Below the pieces are notes generated by a model that saw nothing but the letters and a program-made list of their open reading frames with translations, was not told the DNA's origin and did not search any database. DNA of 64,000 nucleotides, taken from positions 992,001 through 1,056,000 of the forward strand of contig NZ_CP117523.1 of the NCBI RefSeq assembly GCF_036812735.1, written 5' to 3'. Positions 44,568-53,617 of this stretch are shown here, one piece after another (the stretch's first letter is position 1; the number at the start of each line of letters is the position of its first letter). The DNA comes from Terrisporobacter glycolicus ATCC 14880 = DSM 1288 (GTDB lineage: Bacteria; Bacillota; Clostridia; Peptostreptococcales; Peptostreptococcaceae). Position numbers and translations under genes: made by a program.

Positions 44568-46263
44568 TGTATTTCACCTGTCTTTCGTAATCTATAAAGA
44601 ATTGTACAAAATCATTTGTATTTTTTATGCTAACTGCTTTTGCTAAAGTTGATAATGACGTTTCTTTTAAGTTTGCTTGTTTTATAATATTTTTATCAGT
44701 TAAAATGTATGATGGTTTATTATCTGCTATTTTTTTACCATTAGAAAGTACTACAGCTCTGTCACAATATTCCAGAGTTAACTGCATATCGTGAGTTATA
44801 AGAATTATGGAAATTCCCTTGCTTGCCAAACATTTTACAAATTCCATAAATTCTGTGTAGTGTTTGTAGTCTTGTCCAGCAGTTGGTTCGTCAAGAATTA
44901 TAACATCTGGATTTATTGCCAATATGGAAGCTATAGTTACTCTTTTCTTTTGCCCATAGCTAAGGGCTCCAACAGGCCAATTCCTATATGGATATAAACC
45001 GCATATTTTTAACACTTCTTTAACTTTTGTATCAATTTCTTCCTTAGAATATCCTCTGCATTTTAATCCTAGACCAATTTCATCTTTTATCATATGTTGA
45101 GATATCATTTGATTTGGATTTTGCATTACATATCCTATAGAAGAGCCTCTTTTCTTTATGCTCCAAGAGTCTATACATTCATTATTTAAACATATACTGC
45201 CTTCTTTGTATTTTAAAATGCCTGTTATAAGTCTACATAAAGTTGATTTTCCTGCACCATTATTTCCAACAACAGCTAAGATCTCGCCTTTATTAACATA
45301 AAAAGAAATATTTTCTAAAGTATTTTTATTTTTGTTATGAGAAAAAGTTAAATTATTTATCTCAAGGATTTTCTCTTCATTATTATTGTCCTTTATAGAA
45401 GCATTTTTAGAATTATTCTCTAACCAATTTTTTATATTTTCCTTAGATTCTTCATCCAAGTTATTAAATTCCCTTAAATTATTTATATTTTCCAAATTAC
45501 AATTTGCATATTTCATAGCTGATACGTAAAGAGGTTCTCTAAGTCCACTTTTTTCTAATAAATCTGATTTTAAAATTTCATCAGGTGTACCAATAGCTTT
45601 AACTTCACCTTTGTCTATAATAATAACTTTATCAAAGGGTTGTTCTAGAACATCTTCTATTCTATGCTCAACTATTATAATAGTTTTATTTGTTTTTTTA
45701 TGAATATCATTTATTAATTGCATAATTTCTTTTCCAGAGGCAGGATCTAGATTTGCCAAAGGCTCATCAAAAAGTAAGACATCAGCATTACTTCCAAGAA
45801 CTCCAGCAAGAGAAACTCTTTGCTTTTGACCACCAGATAATTCATAAGGACTGTGATTAATAAAATCAACCATATTTACTAATTCCAGTGCATTAATAAC
45901 TTTAACTTTCATTTCGTTAAGAGGAATAGCATCATTTTCAAAACTAAATGCCACATCTTCACCAACACAAAGACCTACAAACTGAGAGTCTTGGTCTTGC
46001 ATGATTGTACCAATTTTTTTACTTATATCTGATAAACTTTCTTCGTAAGGTTTAATATTGTCTACTATAATTGAACCTTCCATTTCACCATTGTATGAAA
46101 AAGGAATAAGTCCATTTAAACAATGAGAAAGAGTGGATTTTCCAGAACCACTTGGCCCTACTATTAAGACTTTTTCACCCTTATTTATAGTAATATTTAT
46201 ATCCTTTAAAGTTTTATCAACTACATTATTATATTTAAAACTAAAGTTTTTAAAACTTATCAT
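44560..46263 (-). CDS. ecfA: ECF transporter ATPase, two ABC domains fused (EcfA-EcfA)
   Basis: A 567-residue protein with two ABC domains in one chain, about 1-240 and 305-540. First half: Walker A GPSGSGKST, signature LSGGQKQR, Walker B VLLFDEP. Second half: GNNGAGKST, signature LSYGQKKR (Gly to Tyr), Walker B VIILDEPTAGQD. The halves are joined by an Asn/Glu-rich linker. It powers uptake with EcfT and the S component. GGAGA site before the ATG. Confidence 0.93.
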   Translation of the reverse strand: MISFKNFSFKYNNVVDKTLKDINITINKGEKVLIVGPSGSGKSTLSHCLNGLIPFSYNGEMEGSIIVDNIKPYEESLSDISKKIGTIMQDQDSQFVGLCVGEDVAFSFENDAIPLNEMKVKVINALELVNMVDFINHSPYELSGGQKQRVSLAGVLGSNADVLLFDEPLANLDPASGKEIMQLINDIHKKTNKTIIIVEHRIEDVLEQPFDKVIIIDKGEVKAIGTPDEILKSDLLEKSGLREPLYVSAMKYANCNLENINNLREFNNLDEESKENIKNWLENNSKNASIKDNNNEEKILEINNLTFSHNKNKNTLENISFYVNKGEILAVVGNNGAGKSTLCRLITGILKYKEGSICLNNECIDSWSIKKRGSSIGYVMQNPNQMISQHMIKDEIGLGLKCRGYSKEEIDTKVKEVLKICGLYPYRNWPVGALSYGQKKRVTIASILAINPDVIILDEPTAGQDYKHYTEFMEFVKCLASKGISIILITHDMQLTLEYCDRAVVLSNGKKIADNKPSYILTDKNIIKQANLKETSLSTLAKAVSIKNTNDFVQFFIDYERQVKYNE

Positions 46264-46289
46264 TATATTCTCCTTATTTTTTATTTTGC

Positions 46290-46838
46290 TTAGTCCTCAA
46301 TCTTTAACCCACTATTTTTTTTATTTGCTCTAACAAAACCTAGTATAGTTGGAACACCAACACCTAAAAATACTATTGCGTTTGTAAATATGGCAAGAGC
46401 TGCCTGAATTTTCATTTTATCTAAAGGTTCACCCATAACAAGCACGTCAAAACCTGCAGCAAATACAAATGCTAAGATAATACCAATCACACCTGTAATC
46501 ACAAGATATGAAACATGGAACTTATTACATAATCCATCTTTTATACTAAATTTCTTGCATTTGAAAACTAGTCCCATAAAAAGACCCATAATACCAGAGC
46601 TTGCAACCCAGCCCCACCAGATTCCCCAACCGGCAATCATATCAGTTAACATATGTCCTAAAAACCCCATTGAAAATCCAACAAATGGACCAAATAGAGC
46701 AGAGAATATAGCAAGCAAAGCTATGGCAGGTTTTAATTGAGTGTTAGGTCCTATGGGTATTCCAACAAACCCTAAGGCTCCATAAAGAGCAGAAGCAACA
46801 CCGATTGTTACTATTGTTTTTGTATCTATTTTGATCAT
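46290..46838 (-). CDS. ECF transporter S component (MtsT-like, methionine-related)
   Basis: A 182-residue membrane protein with about six helices, of the ECF substrate-binding type; SALYGALGFVGIPIGPNTQLKPA at the start and GFSMGFLGHMLTDMIAGWGIWWGW in the middle are typical. The gene is first behind a SAM-I riboswitch, and S-box-controlled ECF systems have been predicted to import methionine or a precursor (MtsT-type), so that is the likely substrate. AAGGAG site four bases before the ATG. Confidence 0.8.
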   Translation of the reverse strand: MIKIDTKTIVTIGVASALYGALGFVGIPIGPNTQLKPAIALLAIFSALFGPFVGFSMGFLGHMLTDMIAGWGIWWGWVASSGIMGLFMGLVFKCKKFSIKDGLCNKFHVSYLVITGVIGIILAFVFAAGFDVLVMGEPLDKMKIQAALAIFTNAIVFLGVGVPTILGFVRANKKNSGLKIED

Positions 46839-46898
46839 ATTACTCCTTTTTCTCCATTCGTTTCTTTATATTTAAAATTTATTAATGAACTTTTATAT

Positions 46899-46930
46899 AA
46901 AAAAAATCTCTTTCTGATAAGAAAGAGATT
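46899..46930 (-). terminator. Riboswitch expression-platform terminator
   Basis: On the minus strand AATCTCTTTC and GAAAGAGATT form a perfect stem with loop TTATCA, followed by a U tract. The loop side contains CTTATC, complementary to GATAAG in the 3' strand of aptamer helix P1, giving the expected antiterminator. Confidence 0.88.
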
Positions 46931-46940
46931 ATATGCGTAA

Positions 46941-47037
46941 TCTTATCTTCCAGAATTCTTCTGTAGGAATTAGCACCTTTGTCTTTAGACCGGTTGCTGG
47001 GTTTCACAGGGCCAGTCCCTCCACCTCTCTTGATAAG
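46941..47037 (-). ncRNA. SAM-I (S-box) riboswitch aptamer
   Basis: On the minus strand the P1 arms are CTTATC and GATAAG. Between them lie the invariant S-box parts AGAGAGGTGGAGGGACTGGCC, GATGAAACCC-type GTGAAACCCAGCAACC, AAAGGTGCTAATTCC and the closing helix. When SAM is high the downstream terminator should form, shutting off the ECF transporter genes. Confidence 0.95.
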
Positions 47038-47201
47038 TAATATTTAATTTTATGTGAGTTCCACAAAATATTCTACAAAATAAGTCGAAATTTGTCAAGT
47101 TTAAATAATTTACAAAATAATTACATTTATAAAGGACTTATGGAGGAAAATCATATTTTAAAGTATATTAATATTAATTAAAGTAAAAGTGGGGGGAATT
47201 T

Positions 47202-48296
47202 ATGAGTAAATTAAAGAAATTTTTATCTATTATATTAATAGTAGGAGTGATAATTACTTGCGGGTTTACAAAAAGTGTTGATGGGGCTTCAGTATATGGG
47301 AACAGTAATTCAAATATTAGTAATGGAGGGTATGCAGCTGCAAATGGAAACTACTCTTATATAAGAAGTAGCAAGATATATAAAGAAACTAAAGAGGCAA
47401 ATTATTACTATATTTACAGAACTTATAAAAATGGAAGTGCAAAAAAACAAATAGTAAATAATGCATCAGAAGAACCATACATAAATGTAGTTGGCAAGTA
47501 CATGTATTATGTGGGAATATACGACTCTGGTAATAGGTATGGTATTTATAGAGTTAAAACTGATGGGACTGAGAAAACTAGATTAATAAGCAATTATGGA
47601 TACAATCCAATTATAGTAAAAGATAATTATTTATACTATATAAAAGAAAGCGTAAATAGTAATTATGATGAAGCAATGTCTTTGCGTTGTTACAGCTTAT
47701 CAGCTAAAAAGACTGTTTCAACATTATATACTACATCATCAAGAGTGATAGATAATATATCCTTATCTGGCGACTATATCTATATAGTAGCAAATGGATA
47801 TGATAATTCTATAATATACAAAATAAACACAAAAACTAAAAAAAGAACTACTGTTTATAAATATAAATCTGGCAAAAAAGAAGAATCTTCTATAGAAGAT
47901 ATGGTTTACTATAAAGGAAACATTTATTATACAGTTTATAATGATAAGGATTCTTACAATGAAAATGACGATACTTGTGAAGTATATAAGATATCATCTA
48001 CTGGAAAAAATAACAAATGTTTATCGAAAAATTTCACTTCAAGCATAAACTTGTACAATAATAAAATTTATTATATTAATTCAAGTGGCAATGTATGTTC
48101 AATGAATTTAGATGGAAGTAACAGAAAAACTATAAAAAAAACAAGTAAGCATCAATGGCATTATGGTATAAATATTGCAAAGAGCAGAATTTATTTTGGA
48201 AAAATAGTATTTGATCAATATGATGAATTTGATGATATACTTAGCGACAATATATATAGAACAACCTTATCGGGTGGTTCTATAACTAAAATGTAG
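47202..48296 (+). CDS. Secreted DUF5050-like beta-propeller protein
   Basis: A 364-residue exported protein. Signal peptide about 1-30 (KKFLSIILIVGVIITC...). The rest is a run of blades of the DUF5050 type, each with a phrase like YMYYVG, GIYRVKTDGTEKTRL, YLYYIKE, IYYTVYND, IYYINSSG and VCSMNLDGSNRKTI. Such proteins are secreted or surface-bound in clostridia, function unknown. GGGGGG site six bases before the ATG. Convergent with the LCP gene. Confidence 0.78.
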   Translation: MSKLKKFLSIILIVGVIITCGFTKSVDGASVYGNSNSNISNGGYAAANGNYSYIRSSKIYKETKEANYYYIYRTYKNGSAKKQIVNNASEEPYINVVGKYMYYVGIYDSGNRYGIYRVKTDGTEKTRLISNYGYNPIIVKDNYLYYIKESVNSNYDEAMSLRCYSLSAKKTVSTLYTTSSRVIDNISLSGDYIYIVANGYDNSIIYKINTKTKKRTTVYKYKSGKKEESSIEDMVYYKGNIYYTVYNDKDSYNENDDTCEVYKISSTGKNNKCLSKNFTSSINLYNNKIYYINSSGNVCSMNLDGSNRKTIKKTSKHQWHYGINIAKSRIYFGKIVFDQYDEFDDILSDNIYRTTLSGGSITKM

Positions 48297-48307
48297 AAAC
48301 TATAAGA

Positions 48308-48351
48308 AAGACTGTAGTATAAGAAATTAAATTTATACTACAGTCTTTTGT
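48308..48351. terminator. Bidirectional terminator
   Basis: AAGACTGTAGTATAA and TTATACTACAGTCTT form a perfect stem between the convergent DUF5050-like and LCP genes, with T-rich flanks on both strands. Confidence 0.88.
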
Positions 48352-48357
48352 TTTAAA

Positions 48358-49374
48358 TTAATAATTAAGTTGTATATTACTATTATCTTTTAAATATTCG
48401 TTCTTATCCATATCAACATCGTTATTTATAAAGTCTTGTAGAACTTTTCTTGAGTTTAAATCGTATAACCAAACCCAACCAGCTTTTTTGTATGTACCAC
48501 CTTTAATATGAACGTCATCTATTATTGGGAACTGCCCTTGTTTTATAGTTAAAGGCTTGAAGTTGTATGCAGTAAATGCTATATTTATTAAATCCTTTGG
48601 TGTAAGATTTGTAGATACATATGGAAGTAGTGTATTTAATAAACTAGGATATTTAGAAAAATCTTCTTGCTTCATAGTATTTATAACAGATAGCATAACT
48701 TCTCTTTGTCTCTCATCTCTATTTATGGCACTATCTACTTTTCTTATTCTCGTATAAGCAATAGCTTGATAGCCATTAATTCTTTGTTTACCTGAATGAG
48801 TTAGAAGTTCCATATTGCCCTTACCAGAATAAGTACATTGTTTGTAAGAACCTGGTATCATTTCATTTATAGATTTAATTTCATATTCTTTAATATCTAC
48901 TTCTACTCCACCTATTGAAAATATAATATTCATTAAATTATCAAAATCAACTTGAATAAATTTGTCTAACTTTATTTGGAAATTTTCCTCTATTGTTTGG
49001 AATAGCAACTTTTCTTTACCCCAAAAATAAGCAGCATTAAGTTTTCCCTTACCTTTACCTGGAATATCAACATAAGTATCACGAGCAAGAGATGTTAGTT
49101 TAATATTTTTGTTGTTAGAATCGATAGTGGCAATCATCATACAGTCAGAACGATAGGCAAGTTCTTTCTCCCTACCATCAGTACCTAATAATAATATGTT
49201 AGTTATACCATCCACAGTTTCGTATTTTGATTTGTAAGCATCTTCAACTTTAGTGCTTGTTGTATTTAATTTACTATAAAAATGATAAAAAGTGAATAAT
49301 GGAATAGCTATTATTAGTACTAATAAAATAACAGCAATTTTTGTAAATTTAAATTTTTTATTTTTTTGAGTCAA
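48358..49374 (-). CDS. LytR-CpsA-Psr (LCP) family glycopolymer ligase
   Basis: A 338-residue membrane-anchored LCP protein that attaches undecaprenyl-linked glycopolymers to peptidoglycan. Anchor helix about 12-32, then NILLLGTDGREKE, SDCMMIATID, SLARDTYVDIPGKGKGKLNAA and TRIRKVDSAINRDERQRE, which hold the Arg and Asp residues binding pyrophosphate and Mg. It may act on the polymer made at 17440-30081. The start is a TTG at 49374 with a GGAGGGG site. Confidence 0.93.
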   Translation of the reverse strand: MTQKNKKFKFTKIAVILLVLIIAIPLFTFYHFYSKLNTTSTKVEDAYKSKYETVDGITNILLLGTDGREKELAYRSDCMMIATIDSNNKNIKLTSLARDTYVDIPGKGKGKLNAAYFWGKEKLLFQTIEENFQIKLDKFIQVDFDNLMNIIFSIGGVEVDIKEYEIKSINEMIPGSYKQCTYSGKGNMELLTHSGKQRINGYQAIAYTRIRKVDSAINRDERQREVMLSVINTMKQEDFSKYPSLLNTLLPYVSTNLTPKDLINIAFTAYNFKPLTIKQGQFPIIDDVHIKGGTYKKAGWVWLYDLNSRKVLQDFINNDVDMDKNEYLKDNSNIQLNY

Positions 49375-49555
49375 AAAATCCCCTCCATTTTTGATTTAAT
49401 TGAAATTCATAATTATATTATAACAAATATTGTAAATTTACATGCTATAACATAAAAACTATACATATTTATATACTAATTCAACAAATACTAACTATTT
49501 AATTTATTTGATAAGATAAGTACTTTGGTATAAAGAAGTAATTAAATTATTTTGT

Positions 49556-49584
49556 TTGAAAAACTTACTAATATAAGATACAAT
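49556..49584 (+). promoter_or_regulatory. Sigma-A promoter of the S24/S26 peptidase gene
   Basis: TTGAAA, 17 bases, TACAAT, ending 31 bases before the ATG at 49616. Confidence 0.6.
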
Positions 49585-49615
49585 AAAATTATTATATATA
49601 AACAAGGGGAATATA

Positions 49616-50095
49616 ATGGATAACTATGTATATAGCTGCAAAGATGGCAAAGAAATAGTACCTATTATGGAAGAAATAATAAAAAATGGGGGACAGTGTA
49701 AACTAAGAGTAACTGGATATTCTATGATGCCCATATTAAAACACCTTCGTGACAGTGTAATATTAACATCGTCAAGAAACAGACAAATTAAAAAGGGTGA
49801 AATTGTATTTATAAAAAGGAACACTGGGCAATTTGTACTTCATAGGGTATATAAAATAATAGATGATAACACTTTTGTCATGAATGGAGATGCACAACAG
49901 TGGGTAGAAGTTGTAAAAAATAATCAAGTTATAGGAGTTTGCTCTAAAGTTATAAGGAATGGTATAGAGATTTCCTGTGACAACTGGAAATATAAAAGTA
50001 TAATAAAAATATGGCAATTTTTTAGACCAATTAGAAACCACATTTTTAAAATTAATGCTATTATGAAAACAATTGTTAAAAGAGAAGGCGAATAA
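49616..50095 (+). CDS. S24/S26-family signal-peptidase-like protein
   Basis: A 159-residue protein with a peptidase S24/S26 core but no N-terminal membrane helix. The nucleophile would be Ser36 in VTGYSMMPIL; His76 in VLHRVYKI is at the position used in ER-type enzymes, and no lysine general base is evident. AMNGDAQ-like VMNGDAQQWVE follows. Small enzymes of this sort often occur with PqqD-like proteins in peptide-modification clusters; a PqqD-like gene lies 1.1 kb downstream. It may process a peptide precursor, but none is seen. Confidence 0.7.
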   Translation: MDNYVYSCKDGKEIVPIMEEIIKNGGQCKLRVTGYSMMPILKHLRDSVILTSSRNRQIKKGEIVFIKRNTGQFVLHRVYKIIDDNTFVMNGDAQQWVEVVKNNQVIGVCSKVIRNGIEISCDNWKYKSIIKIWQFFRPIRNHIFKINAIMKTIVKREGE

Positions 50096-50111
50096 GGAGA
50101 GGATATATTTA

Positions 50112-50972
50112 ATGAAGAAGGTATTAATGATTATAATATCTGCTATCTTAATATGTCTAATAGGTTTAGGCATCATAGGTTACTATGTGGAGAAAGATAA
50201 GGCAGCTGAAAAAACAAATGTAAAAACTGAAGAAAAAGCAGATCAAATTATTGAAGGAGAAAAGTTAATAGTTGATTCTGATAAAATTGATATCAATAAA
50301 ATAGAAGGATATACTCCTGGTGAAGACTTATCAAGCCAGAATAATACAAATAATAACTTAGAACAAGAAAATAGTGAAGCTATAACTGTGGCAGGAATTA
50401 ATCTTCCATATTCTATTCCTAATAAAAATATGGAAATCTTAAGCATAGGACAATATTCTGGAAAGTTTGTTGAAGATGGTAGTGATGTTAATAAAGAAAA
50501 TGTTTTAGCCATAATAGTAAAAAATACCTCTAAAGAGGTTATAGATTATGGTGAAATTAATATGAAAATAATGGGTAAAACTAATGCTATAAAGTTTAAA
50601 ATTACAAACTTAAAACCAGGAGTGTGTACACTTGCAATGGAATCAAGTGGTAAGATAGAGTTTAATCCAGATGATAAATATATATATATGAGTTCGAAAA
50701 ATAATATGATAAATGATTTACCTACTATGGAGTCTCAAGTAGCTATAACTACTGAAAATAAAAAAATTACAGTAGAAAACTTAAGTGGTGAAAACTTAAA
50801 TACAGTTTATGTATATTATAAAACTATTTCTCCAGGTGGATGCTATTTGGGTGGAATTACTTATCGTGTTAAATTTGAAAATGTTGAAAGTGGAAAAAGT
50901 GTAAGTTCTAATACTATACATTTTTCTAATGAAAAATGTGAAATTTTAAAAGTTGAATCAGTAAAAGAATAA
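50112..50972 (+). CDS. Membrane-anchored protein of unknown function
   Basis: A 286-residue protein with an N-terminal helix (about 4-24) and an extracytoplasmic remainder. A Glu/Lys/Asn-rich linker (about 30-95) leads to a beta-rich domain with an NTSKEVIDYGEINMKIMG and TISPGGCYLGGITYRVKF pattern, reminiscent of FxLYD-like beta-sandwiches, though I cannot name the family firmly. ATG at 50112 follows AAGGAGAGG, 17 bases after the S24/S26 gene, so the two are likely co-transcribed. Ends at a terminator. Confidence 0.6.
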   Translation: MKKVLMIIISAILICLIGLGIIGYYVEKDKAAEKTNVKTEEKADQIIEGEKLIVDSDKIDINKIEGYTPGEDLSSQNNTNNNLEQENSEAITVAGINLPYSIPNKNMEILSIGQYSGKFVEDGSDVNKENVLAIIVKNTSKEVIDYGEINMKIMGKTNAIKFKITNLKPGVCTLAMESSGKIEFNPDDKYIYMSSKNNMINDLPTMESQVAITTENKKITVENLSGENLNTVYVYYKTISPGGCYLGGITYRVKFENVESGKSVSSNTIHFSNEKCEILKVESVKE

Positions 50973-50989
50973 TATTATAAATTAATTAA

Positions 50990-51024
50990 AAGTAGTCGTA
51001 AAATACGACTACTTTCTTTATTTT
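50990..51024 (+). terminator. Terminator
   Basis: AAAGTAGTCGTA and TACGACTACTTT arms around AAA, then a T-rich run. Confidence 0.92.
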
Positions 51025-51112
51025 GTTATAAAAATAACCAATATAAATAAATAATTTGAAAAGTAATGCTTTATTTTATAAAGTAACACATTGAAAAATA
51101 AGATTCCACTTG

Positions 51113-51141
51113 TTGACATTAAAGGCACACTAAAGTAAAAT
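51113..51141 (+). promoter_or_regulatory. Sigma-A promoter of the first PqqD-like gene
   Basis: TTGACA, 17 bases, TAAAAT. It leaves a leader of about 85 bases before the ATG at 51232. Confidence 0.75.
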
Positions 51142-51231
51142 TTAATTGATGGTTATTTTTCATCTTGAAATTTATTTAGTAAATTAGCATATACTAAAAT
51201 GATGAAAATTTTAAAACAAGGGGGAGGAATC

Positions 51232-51492
51232 ATGGAAGTTAAAAAAGATTTCAATCTGCGTAAAATTGCTGGAGAATATATTCTTATGCCCAAAAATACA
51301 TCACAAATAGGTTACAATGGACTAATTAGTTTAAATGAAGTTGAAGCTTTGGTTTGGAAAAATTTAGAAGACTGCAAAAGTGAAGAGGAGATACTTTCCT
51401 TAATTACTAACACATATATGGTGAAAAAATCAGATGCAAAAAAGGATTTAGGGGACTTTTTGAAGCAATTGGAAGCAGCAGACATAATATAA
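51232..51492 (+). CDS. PqqD-family protein (first copy)
   Basis: An 86-residue PqqD-like winged-helix domain, the fold that binds leader peptides of ribosomally made, modified peptides. It has FNLRKIAGEYILMP, ISLNEVEALVWKNLEDCKSEEEIL and AKKDLGDFLKQLEAADII, the typical three-part pattern. ATG at 51232 follows GGGGGAGG. It has its own strong promoter and terminator, so it is a stand-alone gene: no radical SAM maturase or precursor peptide lies next to it. About 4.5 kb downstream is a paralogue of equal length. Confidence 0.85.
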   Translation: MEVKKDFNLRKIAGEYILMPKNTSQIGYNGLISLNEVEALVWKNLEDCKSEEEILSLITNTYMVKKSDAKKDLGDFLKQLEAADII

Positions 51493-51526
51493 ATAAATTA
51501 GTTATCTAATAAATAACATATATAAC

Positions 51527-51559
51527 AAAAAAGATAGAGTAATAACTCTATCTTTTTTT
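51527..51559 (+). terminator. Terminator after the first PqqD-like gene
   Basis: AAAAAAGATAGAG and CTCTATCTTTTTTT arms around TAATAA. Confidence 0.92.
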
Positions 51560-51751
51560 ATTTCAAAATAAAATCCAATTATATAGAATATTTGTGAAGT
51601 TATATTATAATACAGAAAAATGAGAAAATTTTGTATTTTAAATTATAAACATATAAAAAAATATTATTAATGCTATGATATACAATTGATAAATACTATA
51701 CTTTAAGTGTAGGTAAATAAAGATTTATGGAAGGAGGAGGAAAACCTTCAG

Positions 51752-53344
51752 ATGAAAAAATCTTATAAGTCAATCATACTCATAGGAATTATATTTATAA
51801 TATTATGCATTTACCTTTATATTAGATATAGCGATTTAAATCATGTAAATGACTCAAGAATCATAAAAGTTGGTGTTTATGAATATGAACCTTGTTATTA
51901 TATTGGTAAAAATCAAAAAGTAAAAGGCTACTATGATGATGTAATTAAAATAATAAATAGATATGATGAATATACTTACGAATATGAAATTTCATCATTT
52001 AAAAATACTATGGAAAAGTTAGAATGCGGTAAAGTGGATATTGTTGTTGGTTTAAATAAAACTGACGATAGAATGGATAAAATTGTGTATTCAGATAAAT
52101 CTATAGGTGTTCAACGATATGGAATATTTTCTAATAATAGTGAAGTTATGTATGTAAATTTAGAGAATATGGAAAATTTAAAACTAGGTGTTATTAAAAA
52201 TGAAAATAATGGAGAATACATAAAAGATTTATTTAAAAATAAAAATATTGATGTTAATACTATTGAATTTTATGAACAAGGGGATATGATAAATTCATTT
52301 AAGAGAAGAGATCTGGATTTGTCTATACAACCTATAAATAAACAGAATTATGGAAAACTAGTATATGAGTTTTCGACAGGGCCTGTTTATATAGGAGCTA
52401 GTAAGAAAAATAAAGATATTATTATTCATATTAATGAAATTGTAGAAAATAACAAAGAAGATATTTTAAAGGACTTAGAAAAGTCTTATAATAAATATTT
52501 TAAAATAAAAGAAAATAGCAAGATATTTAGGCATATCATATCAACTATGCTTATTATATCTATAATATTTGTTTTATCTAATTTTAGAAAAATAAAATCA
52601 ATAAGTATAAAAATAAAAATAAAATATAGAATAAAAAATGATAAATATATACTTTACTATCAGTCCATATTTGATCCTAATGTGGAAAAAATAGTTGGAT
52701 TTGAAGCTCTAATAAGACAAAAATGTAAAAATGGAAGAGTATTATCACCAAATTCGTTTTTAGATGAAGTAGAGTCTAATAATATGTTGCATAAATTATC
52801 TTTATGGGTTTTAGAAAATGTAATGAAAGATTATAAAAAAATACATGAAAAATATAGATTGGAAAGCGGCAAATATATTTCCGTAAATATTTCAGTTAAT
52901 GAGCTTATTAATGATGATTTTATTAAAAAATCTATTGAATTAATGGAAAAATACAATCTATCAAGAAATTCAATTTGTTTTGAAATCATAGAAAGAGTAA
53001 AATCAGAAAGTATTAGTAAACTGTCTACATGTATAGAAAAATTAAAAGATGTAGGCTATTTAATAGCGATAGATGATTTTGGCATGGAACACTCTAATTT
53101 AGATTTACTTGGAAAAATTGAATTTGATATTATCAAATTAGACAGATATTTTATATACACTATATCTAAGAAATATCTTAAGGAAGAAATTATAAAGTTT
53201 TTATCAGCAGTATCAAAAAGAGCAGACAGTGTATTAGTTGTGGAAGGTGTAGAAACTGAAGAGCAAATTAATCTTATAAAAAGCATTGATAATGATAAAA
53301 TATATGTGCAGGGGTATTACTATAGCAAACCATCTCCTATATAG
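51752..53344 (+). CDS. c-di-GMP phosphodiesterase with SBP_bac_3 sensor (SBP-TM-EAL)
   Basis: A 530-residue membrane protein. Anchor helix about 6-24, an amino-acid-binding-protein-like domain (about 38-245, KVGVYEYEPCYYI and GYYDDVIKIIN), a second helix (about 260-280) and an EAL domain (about 300-530). Catalytic residues look intact: FEALIRQ, ISVNIS, FEIIER, AIDDFG, IKLDR, VEGVE and QGYYYSKP. It should degrade c-di-GMP in response to an external ligand, probably an amino acid. AGGAGGAGG site. Another SBP_bac_3 sensor is on the kinase at 2181. Confidence 0.88.
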   Translation: MKKSYKSIILIGIIFIILCIYLYIRYSDLNHVNDSRIIKVGVYEYEPCYYIGKNQKVKGYYDDVIKIINRYDEYTYEYEISSFKNTMEKLECGKVDIVVGLNKTDDRMDKIVYSDKSIGVQRYGIFSNNSEVMYVNLENMENLKLGVIKNENNGEYIKDLFKNKNIDVNTIEFYEQGDMINSFKRRDLDLSIQPINKQNYGKLVYEFSTGPVYIGASKKNKDIIIHINEIVENNKEDILKDLEKSYNKYFKIKENSKIFRHIISTMLIISIIFVLSNFRKIKSISIKIKIKYRIKNDKYILYYQSIFDPNVEKIVGFEALIRQKCKNGRVLSPNSFLDEVESNNMLHKLSLWVLENVMKDYKKIHEKYRLESGKYISVNISVNELINDDFIKKSIELMEKYNLSRNSICFEIIERVKSESISKLSTCIEKLKDVGYLIAIDDFGMEHSNLDLLGKIEFDIIKLDRYFIYTISKKYLKEEIIKFLSAVSKRADSVLVVEGVETEEQINLIKSIDNDKIYVQGYYYSKPSPI

Positions 53345-53349
53345 TAGAT

Positions 53350-53384
53350 AATAATGATGCAAGTGTTGCATCATTATTTTTTTT
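53350..53384 (+). terminator. Terminator after the SBP-EAL gene
   Basis: AATAATGATGCAA and TTGCATCATTATT arms around GTG, then a T tract. Confidence 0.95.
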
Positions 53385-53405
53385 GTGAAAATTAGCTTGC
53401 ATAAT

Positions 53406-53420
53406 CGACAATAATTGTCG
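53406..53420. promoter_or_regulatory. Palindrome upstream of the transporter promoter
   Basis: CGACAATAATTGTCG, six-base arms and three central bases; related to CGACAATTGTCG at 17114. It lies 57 bases upstream of the -35 element at 53477. Confidence 0.45.
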
Positions 53421-53476
53421 TAATTAGTAAGATAATTCTGTATATTTATGGAAATATAATAAATTAAAAAATGCCG

Positions 53477-53505
53477 TTGAAAAATAAAATTAATAGTGTT
53501 ATTAT
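53477..53505 (+). promoter_or_regulatory. Sigma-A promoter of the YjeM-like gene
   Basis: TTGAAA, 17 bases, TATTAT, giving a leader of about 105 bases before the ATG at 53618. Confidence 0.6.
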
Positions 53506-53617
53506 AAATTGTGACAATTTCAGGTAACAAAAAAGGTTGTTACTGCGTGAACTCAAAATTTACAGAAGAAAAGGTTTATCTTGTAGTAAATGATGGGGAT
53601 TATAAGGAGGAAAAGTT

